50,588 nucleotides of DNA from an uncultured Rubritalea sp. (lineage in GTDB: Bacteria; Verrucomicrobiota; Verrucomicrobiia; Verrucomicrobiales; Akkermansiaceae): contig CALJOJ010000010.1 of assembly GCA_937981665.1 (NCBI GenBank), positions 1 through 50,588 on the forward strand, written 5' to 3'. Below, piece by piece: positions 35,244-43,754 of this stretch. The translations under genes and the position numbers were made by a program. How positions within the stretch are numbered: position 1 is the stretch's first letter; each line of letters starts with the position of its first letter. The notes beneath the pieces are model-generated. The model saw only the letters and a program-made list of their open reading frames with translations. It had not been told where the DNA came from and did not search any database.

Positions 35244-36197
35244 ATGAAGAGTTTTATATTCCGTATAACAACAATATTTTTAGCTGTGTTTCTCCTCACA
35301 AACTGTAGTGAAAAAACCGTCTGGAGATCTACTGAGCCATTTGAGACTGGCGGCAAGCTACGTGTGACTGCTACTACTACGATGATTCAAGATCTCGTGC
35401 ACATCATCGGTGGTGAAGATGTAGAAATTTACGGGATGATGGCTGACGGTATTGACCCGCATAGCTATACACAGCGCGCTTCTGATGTCACAGCGATGAC
35501 TACTGCTGACCTCATTTTCTATAATGGTCTCCACCTTGAGGCTACTCTTCAGAGGAAATTAGAAAACCTCGAAAATGCGCATGCTGTCACGAAGAAACTC
35601 AATCAAGATGCGCTCATCCAGCCGTCTGAAGAGAATACGAAGTATGCAGATCCTCACGTATGGGGCGACCCTCTACTATGGGCTAAAACAATTACAGTGG
35701 TAGTTGATGTTCTTAGTAAGAAAGACCCAGCTAACGAATCCAGATACAGCTCTCGTGGGGCAGCCTATCGTGAAGAGCTAGCAGCTCTGAATACCTGGGT
35801 GAAATCTCGTATTGGAGAGATCCCTGCGGAGCAACGTTATTTAGTCACGAGTCATGATGCATTTATGTACTTTTCTAAAGCATTCGACATTGAGGTGCGC
35901 GCCATCAATGGTCTAGCTCCTGGTGATAAGGGTGGGCCTAAGAAAGTAGCTGAACTAGTAGATTTTATTAAAGAAAAGGAAATCAAAATGATCTTCCCTG
36001 AAAGCGCGGCTAATCGTAAAGGAGTCAAAGCAATCGCGCAAGATGCAGGCACTACTGTTTCGGAGCACGAGCTTTTTGCGGATGCTTGTGGTAAACGTGG
36101 TGACATGGAGACTGCTCATGGTGAAACTTACGATATAGGGACTTATATTGGCATGATTAAGCACAACGTAAATCTGGTAGTTGATGGACTTAAATAA
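35244..36197 (+). CDS. manganese/zinc ABC transporter substrate-binding lipoprotein
   Basis: This is a cluster A-I (TroA/ZnuA/MntA-like) metal-binding lipoprotein. The signal peptide ends in a lipobox LLTNC, giving a lipidated Cys at about residue 22. Metal-ligand motifs are visible: D-P-H-S-Y (first His), Y-N-G-L-H-L-E, D-P-H-V-W (second His), S-H-D-A-F-x-Y-F and A-I-N-G-L-A-P-G-D-K. The short linker without a His-rich loop favours Mn rather than Zn, consistent with the MntR-like operator upstream. I prefer the ATG at 35244; an in-frame GTG at 35235 would overlap the -10. It is first in a four-gene operon. Confidence 0.9.
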   Translation: MKSFIFRITTIFLAVFLLTNCSEKTVWRSTEPFETGGKLRVTATTTMIQDLVHIIGGEDVEIYGMMADGIDPHSYTQRASDVTAMTTADLIFYNGLHLEATLQRKLENLENAHAVTKKLNQDALIQPSEENTKYADPHVWGDPLLWAKTITVVVDVLSKKDPANESRYSSRGAAYREELAALNTWVKSRIGEIPAEQRYLVTSHDAFMYFSKAFDIEVRAINGLAPGDKGGPKKVAELVDFIKEKEIKMIFPESAANRKGVKAIAQDAGTTVSEHELFADACGKRGDMETAHGETYDIGTYIGMIKHNVNLVVDGLK

Positions 36198-36224
36198 CCT
36201 AAATGACACCCACAGTAATCTGCT

Positions 36225-36995
36225 ATGATCGCTCTAGAAACTCATGACCTAACTGTTACTTATCATAAGCGACCTGTTCTTTATGGAGTAGATGTCGAAG
36301 TAGAAGAGGGTAGTCTTGTGGGGATTATCGGTCCTAACGGAGCTGGGAAATCTTCGCTCATTAAGTCTATTATGGGAGTAATCCCAACTTCAGGCGGCTG
36401 GACGAAAGTTTTTGGCAAGCCTATCCAAGAGAATCTTCATCGTGTCGGTTATGTACCCCAGCGAGAGAGTGTTGACTGGGACTTCCCGGTTACCGTGATG
36501 GATGTAGCACTCATGGGCACCTATGGTAAACTTGGGCTATTCCGCAGAGCTGGTAAAAAGGAGAAATTCATCGCCTCCGAGGCTCTCGATAAAGTAGGTA
36601 TGCTTCCTTATGCAAAACGTCAGATAGGAAATTTATCTGGCGGTCAGCAGCAACGCGTTTTTTTAGCTCGTGCAATAGCGCAGGATAGCGATTTATATTT
36701 CATGGATGAGCCTTTCACTGGTGTGGATGCTGCTACCGAGGCTACTATCATCACTCTTTTAAAAGAAATGCGTGAGAAGGGGAAGACTGTTCTCGTAGTG
36801 CATCATGATCTTCAAACTGCGCGAGATTACTTTGACCATCTGCTGTTATTGAATATGCGCCTTGTTGCCTATGGAAAGACAGAAGACACGTACACGACTG
36901 AGCTCCTGCAGAAGACGTATGGAGGTAGACTTACTATTCTCGATGAAGTGGCTGGTCAGGCTGCTAATCTCCCTGAAGCTAGTCATTATCAATAA
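36225..36995 (+). CDS. manganese/zinc ABC transporter ATP-binding protein
   Basis: This ATPase of the TroB/MntB type powers the uptake system. In its 256 residues it carries Walker A GPNGAGKSSLIK, a Q-loop VPQRESVDWDFP (the WDFP extension is typical of Mn/Zn importers), signature LSGGQQQRVFLARA, Walker B LYFMDEPFTGVD and the H-loop VVHHDL. It lies 27 bp downstream of the binding protein and 6 bp upstream of the first permease. Confidence 0.94.
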   Translation: MIALETHDLTVTYHKRPVLYGVDVEVEEGSLVGIIGPNGAGKSSLIKSIMGVIPTSGGWTKVFGKPIQENLHRVGYVPQRESVDWDFPVTVMDVALMGTYGKLGLFRRAGKKEKFIASEALDKVGMLPYAKRQIGNLSGGQQQRVFLARAIAQDSDLYFMDEPFTGVDAATEATIITLLKEMREKGKTVLVVHHDLQTARDYFDHLLLLNMRLVAYGKTEDTYTTELLQKTYGGRLTILDEVAGQAANLPEASHYQ

Positions 36996-37001
36996 CCCGT
37001 A

Positions 37002-38330
37002 ATGAGCCTAGATCTATTTCACTACCTCGCATTGACGCTCGGGCAGAAGGCTCCGATTGCAGCTATTTGTGTAGGTTTCTGCTGTGGATTGTTAGGTTGT
37101 TTTGTAGTTGTCAGACGTGTAGCACTCGTTGGCGATGCTATTTCTCACGCGGTATTTCCCGGAGTAGTAGCAGGCTTTATCTGGTCACCAGATCGTAACC
37201 CGTGGATGATTTTTCTCTGTGCTTTAGTAGCTGGGTTATTTGGCGTCGTTGTTGTTCGAGCTATTGTTAGTAGTACACGGCTGAAGTCAGATGCTGCGCT
37301 AGGTATTGTTTTAGCATCATTCTTTGCCTTTGGGGTGTTTTGGAATTCGACTCAACAGCTAGCTGGAGTAAAGGGCTATTTATTTGGTGATTTGACTACT
37401 ATTGCTGATGGTGATCTATGGATGATGACAGGAGCTACAGCTGCTGTAACGACGTTGATTTTTATTTTCCTAAGACCATTCCGTGTGCTTAGTTTTGATG
37501 AGGGGTTCGCGATCGGTTTAGGGTATCCTGTTAGATTTTTAAATGCGCTATTCTTTGGTCTATTAGCCTTCGCTGTTGTCGTGGCGATGCAGGCAGTAGG
37601 GGTGATTCTTGTATCCGCGATGCTTATCACTCCAGCAGCCACAGCGTACTTACTCACGGATAGAATCCAGAAGATGATGGGGCTATCTGTCTTGATTGGA
37701 GTGTTTGCAGCAGTCGGTGGCTGGTGGATTTCAGGCCTTGATAATAGACTTCAAACGGGTCCGGTAATTACTTTACTCGCTTCATTTATCTTTGCTCTTA
37801 TTTACCTATTCGCACCTAGGCACGGTGTGCTAGCTAAGTTTCTCCGCCACGCAGGAAGAAAATCCAGGGTGCATCGTGAGAACACATTGAAGTCGATTTA
37901 CCGTATTCTCGAAGGTGAAGGGTTTAAAGTGGCTGGAGTTGGCGTCGAGCAGCTCGCAGAAGTACGCAAGCTATCTATAGAAGATGTCCTCAAGGATGGC
38001 AAAGATCTGGTAGATAATGATGAGGCGACATGGGAGGAAGGGAAGACTGCTATTTACCTTACTTCCCCTGGCTGGAGAAGAGCGACTGAAATTGTCAGAA
38101 ACCACCGACTTTGGGAATTATATCTAACAGATCAGGCGGACTACGCCGCTGATCATGTGCATGATGATGCAGAAAAAATAGAGCACGTACTTGGTGCAGA
38201 TACGGTTCGTAAGCTAGAGCGTGATCTTAACTTCCCTGAATTCGACCCACACGGAAAACCAATCCCAAGTCTAGAGGCTACTCTGACGATGGAAAAAACC
38301 ATAGGAAAGCAGGAGGGCACTGGCTACTAA
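37002..38330 (+). CDS. manganese/zinc ABC transporter permease fused to a DtxR/MntR-like domain
   Basis: Residues about 1-275 are an ABC-3 permease with about eight helices, including L-V-G-D-A-I-S-H-A-V-F-P-G. From about 288 to 430 a DtxR/MntR-type region follows: a winged helix, then the dimerisation/metal domain ending in D-P-H-G-K-P-I-P (415-422). Aligned by eye, ligands His368 (MntR His77), Glu391 (Glu99), Glu394 (Glu102) and His395 (His103) are kept, while the helix-1 ligands Asp8 and Glu11 become Asn294 and Lys297. The segment in the place of the recognition helix (SIEDVLKDGKDLVDND) is acidic, so DNA binding looks unlikely. Fused permeases of this kind are annotated in Bacteroidota and PVC genomes; their mechanism is not settled. 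Sensing cytoplasmic metal to gate uptake is an attractive inference. Confidence 0.9.
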   Translation: MSLDLFHYLALTLGQKAPIAAICVGFCCGLLGCFVVVRRVALVGDAISHAVFPGVVAGFIWSPDRNPWMIFLCALVAGLFGVVVVRAIVSSTRLKSDAALGIVLASFFAFGVFWNSTQQLAGVKGYLFGDLTTIADGDLWMMTGATAAVTTLIFIFLRPFRVLSFDEGFAIGLGYPVRFLNALFFGLLAFAVVVAMQAVGVILVSAMLITPAATAYLLTDRIQKMMGLSVLIGVFAAVGGWWISGLDNRLQTGPVITLLASFIFALIYLFAPRHGVLAKFLRHAGRKSRVHRENTLKSIYRILEGEGFKVAGVGVEQLAEVRKLSIEDVLKDGKDLVDNDEATWEEGKTAIYLTSPGWRRATEIVRNHRLWELYLTDQADYAADHVHDDAEKIEHVLGADTVRKLERDLNFPEFDPHGKPIPSLEATLTMEKTIGKQEGTGY

Positions 38331-38331
38331 T

Positions 38332-39252
38332 ATGGAACTTGCAATGCTTAGCTGGAACCCTTGGGGGTGGATGATGATGATGTGCTTTTTTGTGGCGCTT
38401 CCTTGTGCGCTTCTGGGTGTTTACCTCATCCTGCGTAGAATGTCGCTAGTGGGTGATGCTATTTCACACAGTGCCTTGCCTGGTATTGTGGTTGCATTTG
38501 CCTTTGTGGGAGATCTTTCTTCACCATGGCTACTCGTTGGGGCTGCTGTTGCAGGTGTCTTAGTCACAGTCTTGATTGAACAGATTCATCGGCGGACTAG
38601 AATCAAGCAAGACTCAGCAATTGGTATCGCCTTCACTTCATTATTTGCTCTCGGCTTGGTGCTCATTCGTTTCCTTGTTGGAGATAAAGTTCACCTTGAC
38701 CAAGACTGCGTTTTAGAAGGGGATGTTTCACATGTCGCGTATGCGAAGATCGTTTCCATGTTCGGTGCTGATGTTCCCGATGCACTGATTCCCGCTGGTA
38801 TTGTGGCTATTGCTACCGTCATTTTAATCACTGTGTTTTATCGGACACTTACCTTGAGTTCCTTTGATTCTGGATTAGCCGCATCATTTGGTTATAAGCC
38901 AGGTGTAGTACATTACGCATTAATGGCGGTCTTGTCTGTTGTGGTGGTGGCTGCGTTTGAGGCAGTGGGAGCTATTCTGGTGATCGCTCTTTTGATCTTA
39001 CCTGGAGCAACAGCGTATCTCTGTACTCATCGACTGAAACTAATGCTGGTCTTATCTGCAGTTCACGCACTGATTTCATCGATCGCGGGGATTTACATCA
39101 GTGTTTATTTCAATGGCAAGGAATCCGCTGGTGTAGTGATCGCCGGTACGCTATTATTCCTTTTGGCATGGCTCGTCGGACCTGTTGATGGAGTCATGGT
39201 GAAGGCTGTCCAGCGAAGAAAAAACACGCTCGATAAATCCGAGCTTGAATAG
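38332..39252 (+). CDS. manganese/zinc ABC transporter second permease
   Basis: This is an ABC-3 family permease of 306 residues, similar in layout to the first permease's N-terminal part but without the DtxR-like tail. The G-D-A-I-S-H-S-A-L-P-G motif, about eight hydrophobic segments and the glycine-rich IVIALLILPGATAYL helix near the C-terminus fit TroD-type subunits. The two permeases presumably form a heterodimer. The gene starts one base after the previous stop. A strong Shine-Dalgarno for the next gene overlaps its stop codon. Confidence 0.92.
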   Translation: MELAMLSWNPWGWMMMMCFFVALPCALLGVYLILRRMSLVGDAISHSALPGIVVAFAFVGDLSSPWLLVGAAVAGVLVTVLIEQIHRRTRIKQDSAIGIAFTSLFALGLVLIRFLVGDKVHLDQDCVLEGDVSHVAYAKIVSMFGADVPDALIPAGIVAIATVILITVFYRTLTLSSFDSGLAASFGYKPGVVHYALMAVLSVVVVAAFEAVGAILVIALLILPGATAYLCTHRLKLMLVLSAVHALISSIAGIYISVYFNGKESAGVVIAGTLLFLLAWLVGPVDGVMVKAVQRRKNTLDKSELE

Positions 39253-39258
39253 GAGGTG
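39251..39258 (+). promoter_or_regulatory. strong Shine-Dalgarno of the MmcQ-like gene
   Basis: AGGAGGTG at 39251-39258 lies 9 nt (from the end of AGGAGG) before the ATG at 39266 and overlaps the TAG stop of the second permease gene. Most other starts in the window have no such sequence, so this one is exceptional and fixes the start of the next gene. Confidence 0.8.
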
Positions 39259-39265
39259 AGTAAAT

Positions 39266-39631
39266 ATGAATTTAGAACAAGTAATCAAGTTGTGCATGAC
39301 CTATCCGGAAGTGGAAGAGACCACTCCGTTCACTCCTGATGTTCTCGTCTATAAAGTCTGTGGTAAAATGTTCGCCGCTACGAATCCCGATGATTTCCCT
39401 GCAAGGGTAAACCTCAAGTGTGATCCAGAATGGGCAGAAGAGCTACGAGGTGAGCACGCAGCCGTCCTACCAGGTTATCACATGAATAAGAAACACTGGA
39501 ATACCATTACCCTTGATGACTCATTAGCAAGTGAGCTGATAGAACAGCTCGTCCATCATTCATTAAGACTAGTCGTTCAAAGTCTCAAAAAAGCGGATCG
39601 TGAACGACTGTTAAATCTGCTAGATAAATAG
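39266..39631 (+). CDS. MmcQ/YjbR family protein
   Basis: This 121-residue protein of the MmcQ/YjbR superfamily (cytidine-repressor-like double-wing fold) opens with the typical helix L-C-M-T-Y-P-E-V-E-E-T-T-P-F and continues V-Y-K-V-C-G-K-M-F-A, a Lys/Cys strand L-K-C-D-P and the GYHMNKKHWNTI block. The molecular function is not established, although a DNA-binding role has been proposed. It starts 14 bp after the permease stop with a strong Shine-Dalgarno and may be cotranscribed with the operon, yet no metal-related role is suggested by the sequence. Confidence 0.85.
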   Translation: MNLEQVIKLCMTYPEVEETTPFTPDVLVYKVCGKMFAATNPDDFPARVNLKCDPEWAEELRGEHAAVLPGYHMNKKHWNTITLDDSLASELIEQLVHHSLRLVVQSLKKADRERLLNLLDK

Positions 39632-39644
39632 CAAAAGTGGTAAT

Positions 39645-39652
39645 AAGGAGGA
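39645..39652 (+). promoter_or_regulatory. second strong Shine-Dalgarno-like sequence ahead of a 28-codon frame
   Basis: AAGGAGGA at 39645-39652 lies 13 nt upstream of an ATG (39666) opening a 28-codon frame that ends with TGA at 39750-39752, 38 bp before the RpiB-GlyA gene. The peptide (starting MLATFTYHL) matches nothing that I recognise. It may be a short leader peptide or chance. Confidence 0.25.
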
Positions 39653-39790
39653 ATTCAAAAAAACTATGTTGGCAACGTTCACTTATCACCTAAATATAAG
39701 GGCTCTGATAAATAGCCATATTTTCTCCTATCCTACATTGTTTGGCGTTTGACTATTTAGCACGAGCATGGCATAGGAATTGCACAGATT

Positions 39791-41464
39791 ATGAGTGACT
39801 CAACATTACGTGTAGCATTAGGTGCCGACCATGGCGGCGTTCAACTTAAAGATAAGATTGCTAAATATCTAGCAGAGTTAGGTCACGAAGTGACTGACTA
39901 CGGAACCAATAGCACGGATTCTGTGGATTACGCAGATTATGCTAATGCCGTTTCTGAGGAAGTAGCGAATGGTTCATTCTGCAAAGGGATTCTCGTCTGC
40001 ACTTCTGGTGTTGGCGTATGTATGTCAGCGAATCGCTTCGTGGGTGTACGCGCAGTAAATGTGCGTACAGCATGTGAAGCTAAGACTTCCCGTGAGCATA
40101 ATGATTCTAATATTCTTTGCCTCGGCGAGAAGAATGTAGTTGATGCTGATGTGAAAGAAATCGTTGATGCTTTTCTTACTACAGAATTTGAAGGTGGTAG
40201 ACACGAGGCTAGACTACTTAAGTCCTCAGGTAGCGCGCTTGCTCAGGCTGACCCTGAAATTTTTGCAGCTGTGAGCGCTGAAGGTAAAAGACAGCGCAGC
40301 CACATTGAGCTGATTGCTTCAGAGAATTTCACGAGTCCGGCTGTGATGGAAGCTCAGGGAAGTCTACTTACTAATAAGTATGCTGAAGGCTATCCTGGTC
40401 GCCGTTGGTACGGTGGTTGTGAGCATGTGGATGTTGCTGAGCAGATCGCTATCGACAGGCTAAAAGAACTTTTCGGCGCTGATCACGCCAACGTTCAAGC
40501 ACACTCAGGATCACAGGCAAATACGGCTGTATATTTCTCAGTGTTGAAGCCGGGTGATAAAATTTTGACAATGGATCTAGCTCACGGTGGTCACTTGACT
40601 CACGGTCATAAGGCAAACTTCTCAGGTAAGTTTTACGAAGTGACTCACTACGGTGTGGCTGAAGAAGACATGCGTATTGATTACGATGCTCTTGAGAAGG
40701 TAGCTATCGAGCTCAAGCCAGCGCTTATCACTACAGGAGCAAGTGCTTATCCACGTGAGATTGATTTCGAGCGAATGGGACAGATTGCTAGAAAAGTGGG
40801 TGCGTATCTCTTTGTGGACATGGCACACATCGCAGGTCTTGTAGCAGCTGGCGTTCATCCCACACCAGTGCCGCACGCAGATTTCGTGACTTCCACAACA
40901 CATAAGTCTCTGCGCGGGCCACGTGGTGGAATTATTCTTTGTAAGGCTGAGCACGCTAAGAAGATAGATTCTACAGTGTTTCCAGGGATCCAAGGTGGAC
41001 CACTTATGCACGTAATTGCAGCTAAGGCAGTTTGCTTCGGTGAGGCGCTCAAGCCTAGCTTTAAAGAATACTCACTTCAGGTGGTGAAGAATGCGCAAGC
41101 TATGGCCGCGCGTCTCGCTAAGCATGGATATAGCATTGTTTCCGGTGGTACTGATAACCATCTCATGCTTGTAGATCTCAGACCAAATGGCATGGATGGT
41201 GCAATAGCATCTGACGCACTCGATAAGGTAGGAATCACAATCAATAAAAATTCAATCCCATTCGATACAGCTGGGCCATTCAAGCCAAGTGGAATTCGTC
41301 TAGGAACTCCAGCAGTAACAACTCGCGGAATGAAAGAAGCCGATGTGGAGAGAGTTGCTGATCTGATTCACGCAGCACTTGAGAACCGTGAAGACGATGC
41401 AAAGCTCGCAGAAATCCAATCGGAAGTATTCTCATTCAATAGAGCATTTCCGTTACCTAAGTAA
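39791..41464 (+). CDS. fused ribose-5-phosphate isomerase B / serine hydroxymethyltransferase
   Basis: One 557-residue reading frame joins two enzymes. Residues 1-142 are RpiB (EC 5.3.1.6): [12 protein letters not shown], the catalytic Cys70 in [14 protein letters not shown] and His103 in REHNDSNIL. Residues about 150-557 are SHMT, GlyA (EC 2.1.2.1): [25 protein letters not shown], the PLP lysine Lys372 in [14 protein letters not shown] and [13 protein letters not shown] near the end. A short Ala/Ser linker separates them and there is no internal stop or Met-rich restart region. Both active sites appear intact. The enzymes link pentose phosphate and one-carbon metabolism; rpiB and glyA are near each other in some Firmicutes, which fits a fusion of neighbours. 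Confidence 0.93.
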   Translation: MSDSTLRVALGADHGGVQLKDKIAKYLAELGHEVTDYGTNSTDSVDYADYANAVSEEVANGSFCKGILVCTSGVGVCMSANRFVGVRAVNVRTACEAKTSREHNDSNILCLGEKNVVDADVKEIVDAFLTTEFEGGRHEARLLKSSGSALAQADPEIFAAVSAEGKRQRSHIELIASENFTSPAVMEAQGSLLTNKYAEGYPGRRWYGGCEHVDVAEQIAIDRLKELFGADHANVQAHSGSQANTAVYFSVLKPGDKILTMDLAHGGHLTHGHKANFSGKFYEVTHYGVAEEDMRIDYDALEKVAIELKPALITTGASAYPREIDFERMGQIARKVGAYLFVDMAHIAGLVAAGVHPTPVPHADFVTSTTHKSLRGPRGGIILCKAEHAKKIDSTVFPGIQGGPLMHVIAAKAVCFGEALKPSFKEYSLQVVKNAQAMAARLAKHGYSIVSGGTDNHLMLVDLRPNGMDGAIASDALDKVGITINKNSIPFDTAGPFKPSGIRLGTPAVTTRGMKEADVERVADLIHAALENREDDAKLAEIQSEVFSFNRAFPLPK

Positions 41465-41492
41465 TCGGTAGAGAACTCTAGAAATTTTTTAT

Positions 41493-41532
41493 AAACCATG
41501 AGCATGCTGAATAAGTGGCTAATGGTTTTTTT
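41493..41532 (+). terminator. weak terminator in the gap after the RpiB-GlyA gene
   Basis: AAACCAT (41493-41499) pairs with ATGGTTT (41522-41528) around a 22-nt loop, followed by a T run through 41532. The 335-nt gap to scpB also holds an 11-bp tandem duplication (CATACGCACTC at 41588-41598 and 41599-41609). I see no gene or clear promoter in it. Confidence 0.4.
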
Positions 41533-41799
41533 CAATAAAACGGATTGAGAAGAAATCATACAATCATCGGAGGATAGGGAAGCACTTCATACGCACTCCA
41601 TACGCACTCATTACTTGAAACGACGCATTACATATATTGTGCGAACTTATTGGAAGGTTGAATATATGAGACATCTGAACGTATCTGCCTGTATAATAGC
41701 TGAATCTCTATGGTTTTATCAATAGCAGCTAAATACATGGCGTATTTAAGAATCATCAAGCTTGCATTGTGAACCGTGGAAATTTAATGTGACCGCGAT

Positions 41800-42576
41800 A
41801 TGGATTTACCAGCAATCATTGAAGCCGTCCTCGTGGCATCTGAAGAACCTTTACCAAGTGCGGAACTTGCACGACTTATTAGAGCTCGCGTGGCTGAAGC
41901 TGAAGAAGCTCTTCAAGTCGAACTCGAAGAATCTGTGGCTAAGGCTAAGGATAAGAAAAACAAACCCCAAGATGCTCCAGAAACCTCTCAGCAATCTGAA
42001 TCTCCAAAGACTTTACCCGTATGGCTGTCTGAGCTGGCTTCGACTTCTACCAATCAAGTGATCACAGCCATTGCTGAGCTTAATCAGAGCTATCTATCAA
42101 ATGGGCGCTCATTTTCTATCATTGAGCGTGCTAAAGGTTGGAAAATATTCACCAACCCTGAATACGCTGATTTTGTACGTCAATTATTCCCAGGTCAAAA
42201 ACCTCAACGTTTAAGTGGCCCAGCAATGGAAACTCTAGCAATTATTGCGTATCGTCAGCCTATTACTAAGGCAGCTATGGAGGCCGTCCGTGGAGTCTCT
42301 TGTGACGGGATGTTACAGAAACTTTTAGATCGTGAGCTCATCTGCATTGGTGGTCGCGCCGAGTTACCTGGACGCCCATTATTATACGAAACTACAGGAT
42401 TGTTCTTCGAGTATTTCGGCATAAAAAATATCAATGATTTGCCAAATTCAGCCGAGCTGAGAGCAGCTAAACTACCTGAACCTGAGCCAGAGACCACCAC
42501 AGAATCAGACGATAAAGGCAATGATTCTGATGAAGGCACTCCGCCTCAGAATGAGTTTGAAAACCTGGGGAAATAA
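41800..42576 (+). CDS. scpB: segregation and condensation protein B
   Basis: ScpB dimerises and, with ScpA, forms the non-SMC part of the bacterial condensin that compacts and segregates chromosomes. The tandem winged-helix core is evident: IIEAVLVASEEPLPSAELAR at the N-terminus and the family-diagnostic LSGPAMETLAIIAYRQPITKAAMEAVRGVSCDGML with the later R-A-E-L-P-G-R-P-L-L-Y-E-T-T-G-L-F-F-E-Y-F-G-I. A charged insertion (about residues 45-65) and an acidic C-terminal tail (from about 220) are the usual variable regions. scpA is not in the window. Confidence 0.93.
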   Translation: MDLPAIIEAVLVASEEPLPSAELARLIRARVAEAEEALQVELEESVAKAKDKKNKPQDAPETSQQSESPKTLPVWLSELASTSTNQVITAIAELNQSYLSNGRSFSIIERAKGWKIFTNPEYADFVRQLFPGQKPQRLSGPAMETLAIIAYRQPITKAAMEAVRGVSCDGMLQKLLDRELICIGGRAELPGRPLLYETTGLFFEYFGIKNINDLPNSAELRAAKLPEPEPETTTESDDKGNDSDEGTPPQNEFENLGK

Positions 42577-42633
42577 CACAATAATAAAAACTTTATTCAT
42601 TTATTTTAAATAACTTATATACATATTTACGTA

Positions 42634-43704
42634 ATGCCACTAAACGATATACGCAAGCAGATCGATGCGATTGACAAGCAACTTTTAGACCTTTTATCAC
42701 AACGTGTTGACTGTGTACACACGGTTGGTGAAATTAAGAAAAAGGAGGGGCTTCAGATCTATGCTCCAGAACGAGAAGAGTTACTTCTTCAGAAAGCCGT
42801 GGCTATGGCTGAGGGTAAGATACCAGAGAAGTCTGTGCGTGCTATTTATCGGGAGATTATGTCCTGCGCATTAGCGCTCGAGGACGATCTTAAGATTGCA
42901 TATCTCGGGCCAGCTGGCACGTGGACGCATCAAGCCGCAATTAAGAAATTTGGGCACTCTGTAGAATATTCCTCTCAGGCGAACTTTGCTGAAGTATTTG
43001 ACCAAGTAGCTCGCCGCAAAGCTGACTACGGAGTCGTTCCTATTGAGAATTCCACTGAAGGTGCGGTTTCACACACACTTGATCTATTTGTGGATTCTTC
43101 ACTCAAGATTTGCGCCCAGATTTTATTACGTATTGAAAATGGTCTTATGGCATGCATTCCACGCGAAGAGATCAAGACGCTTTATTCACACCCGCAGGTA
43201 TTTGGCCAGTGTCGTAACTGGATACTCAAGCATTTCCCTGAAGCCGACCTCGTGGAGGTTTCATCCACAACAAAAGCAGCATCACTGGCTAAGAAATATG
43301 CGGCCGATGGCGCGGCGGCTATGGGCGGACCACTTGCAGCAGAAATGCACGGTCTGACTATGCTTGATGAATGCATCCAAGACCGAGCTACAAACACTAC
43401 TCGATTCTTAGTGATTGGCGAGAAACCTTGCCCACCAACTGGCAAGGATCGGACCTCTATTCTATTCAGCACTAAGGATCAACCCGGTTCACTGGTTAAA
43501 GTCTTACAGATTTTTGACTCCATCGGTGTCAACATGTCTAAAATTGAATCTCGTCCGTCAAAGCAACAGGACTGGGAGTATAATTTCTACGTGGATCTCT
43601 CCGGCCATAGTGAAGACGAAAAAATAGCGATCGGCATCGAAAAGCTAACTAAGTACTGCTCTATGGTGAAGATCCTTGGCAGCTATCCAGACATATCAGA
43701 ATAG
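42634..43704 (+). CDS. pheA: bifunctional chorismate mutase / prephenate dehydratase
   Basis: PheA converts chorismate to phenylpyruvate in phenylalanine synthesis. The 356-residue protein has a chorismate mutase domain (about 1-85; DIRKQIDAIDKQLLDLLSQR), a prephenate dehydratase domain (about 88-270; starting YLGPAGTWTHQAA, with VPIENSTEGAVSHTLDLF and the Thr-containing TNTTRFLVIG) and a C-terminal ACT domain (about 280-350) with the E-S-R-P effector motif in KIESRPSK. All parts are intact, so phenylalanine feedback is likely. No leader peptide or attenuator is evident. Confidence 0.95.
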   Translation: MPLNDIRKQIDAIDKQLLDLLSQRVDCVHTVGEIKKKEGLQIYAPEREELLLQKAVAMAEGKIPEKSVRAIYREIMSCALALEDDLKIAYLGPAGTWTHQAAIKKFGHSVEYSSQANFAEVFDQVARRKADYGVVPIENSTEGAVSHTLDLFVDSSLKICAQILLRIENGLMACIPREEIKTLYSHPQVFGQCRNWILKHFPEADLVEVSSTTKAASLAKKYAADGAAAMGGPLAAEMHGLTMLDECIQDRATNTTRFLVIGEKPCPPTGKDRTSILFSTKDQPGSLVKVLQIFDSIGVNMSKIESRPSKQQDWEYNFYVDLSGHSEDEKIAIGIEKLTKYCSMVKILGSYPDISE

Positions 43705-43754
43705 AGGAAAAAAGGGGGGGCTGATTTTGGTGCTACCCCCTGCTGTTTCAGGAT

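Noticed and set aside
41588-41609. 11-bp tandem duplication CATACGCACTC as a regulatory repeat or CRISPR-like unit
   Set aside because: Only two copies without spacers; most likely a small replication slippage event.
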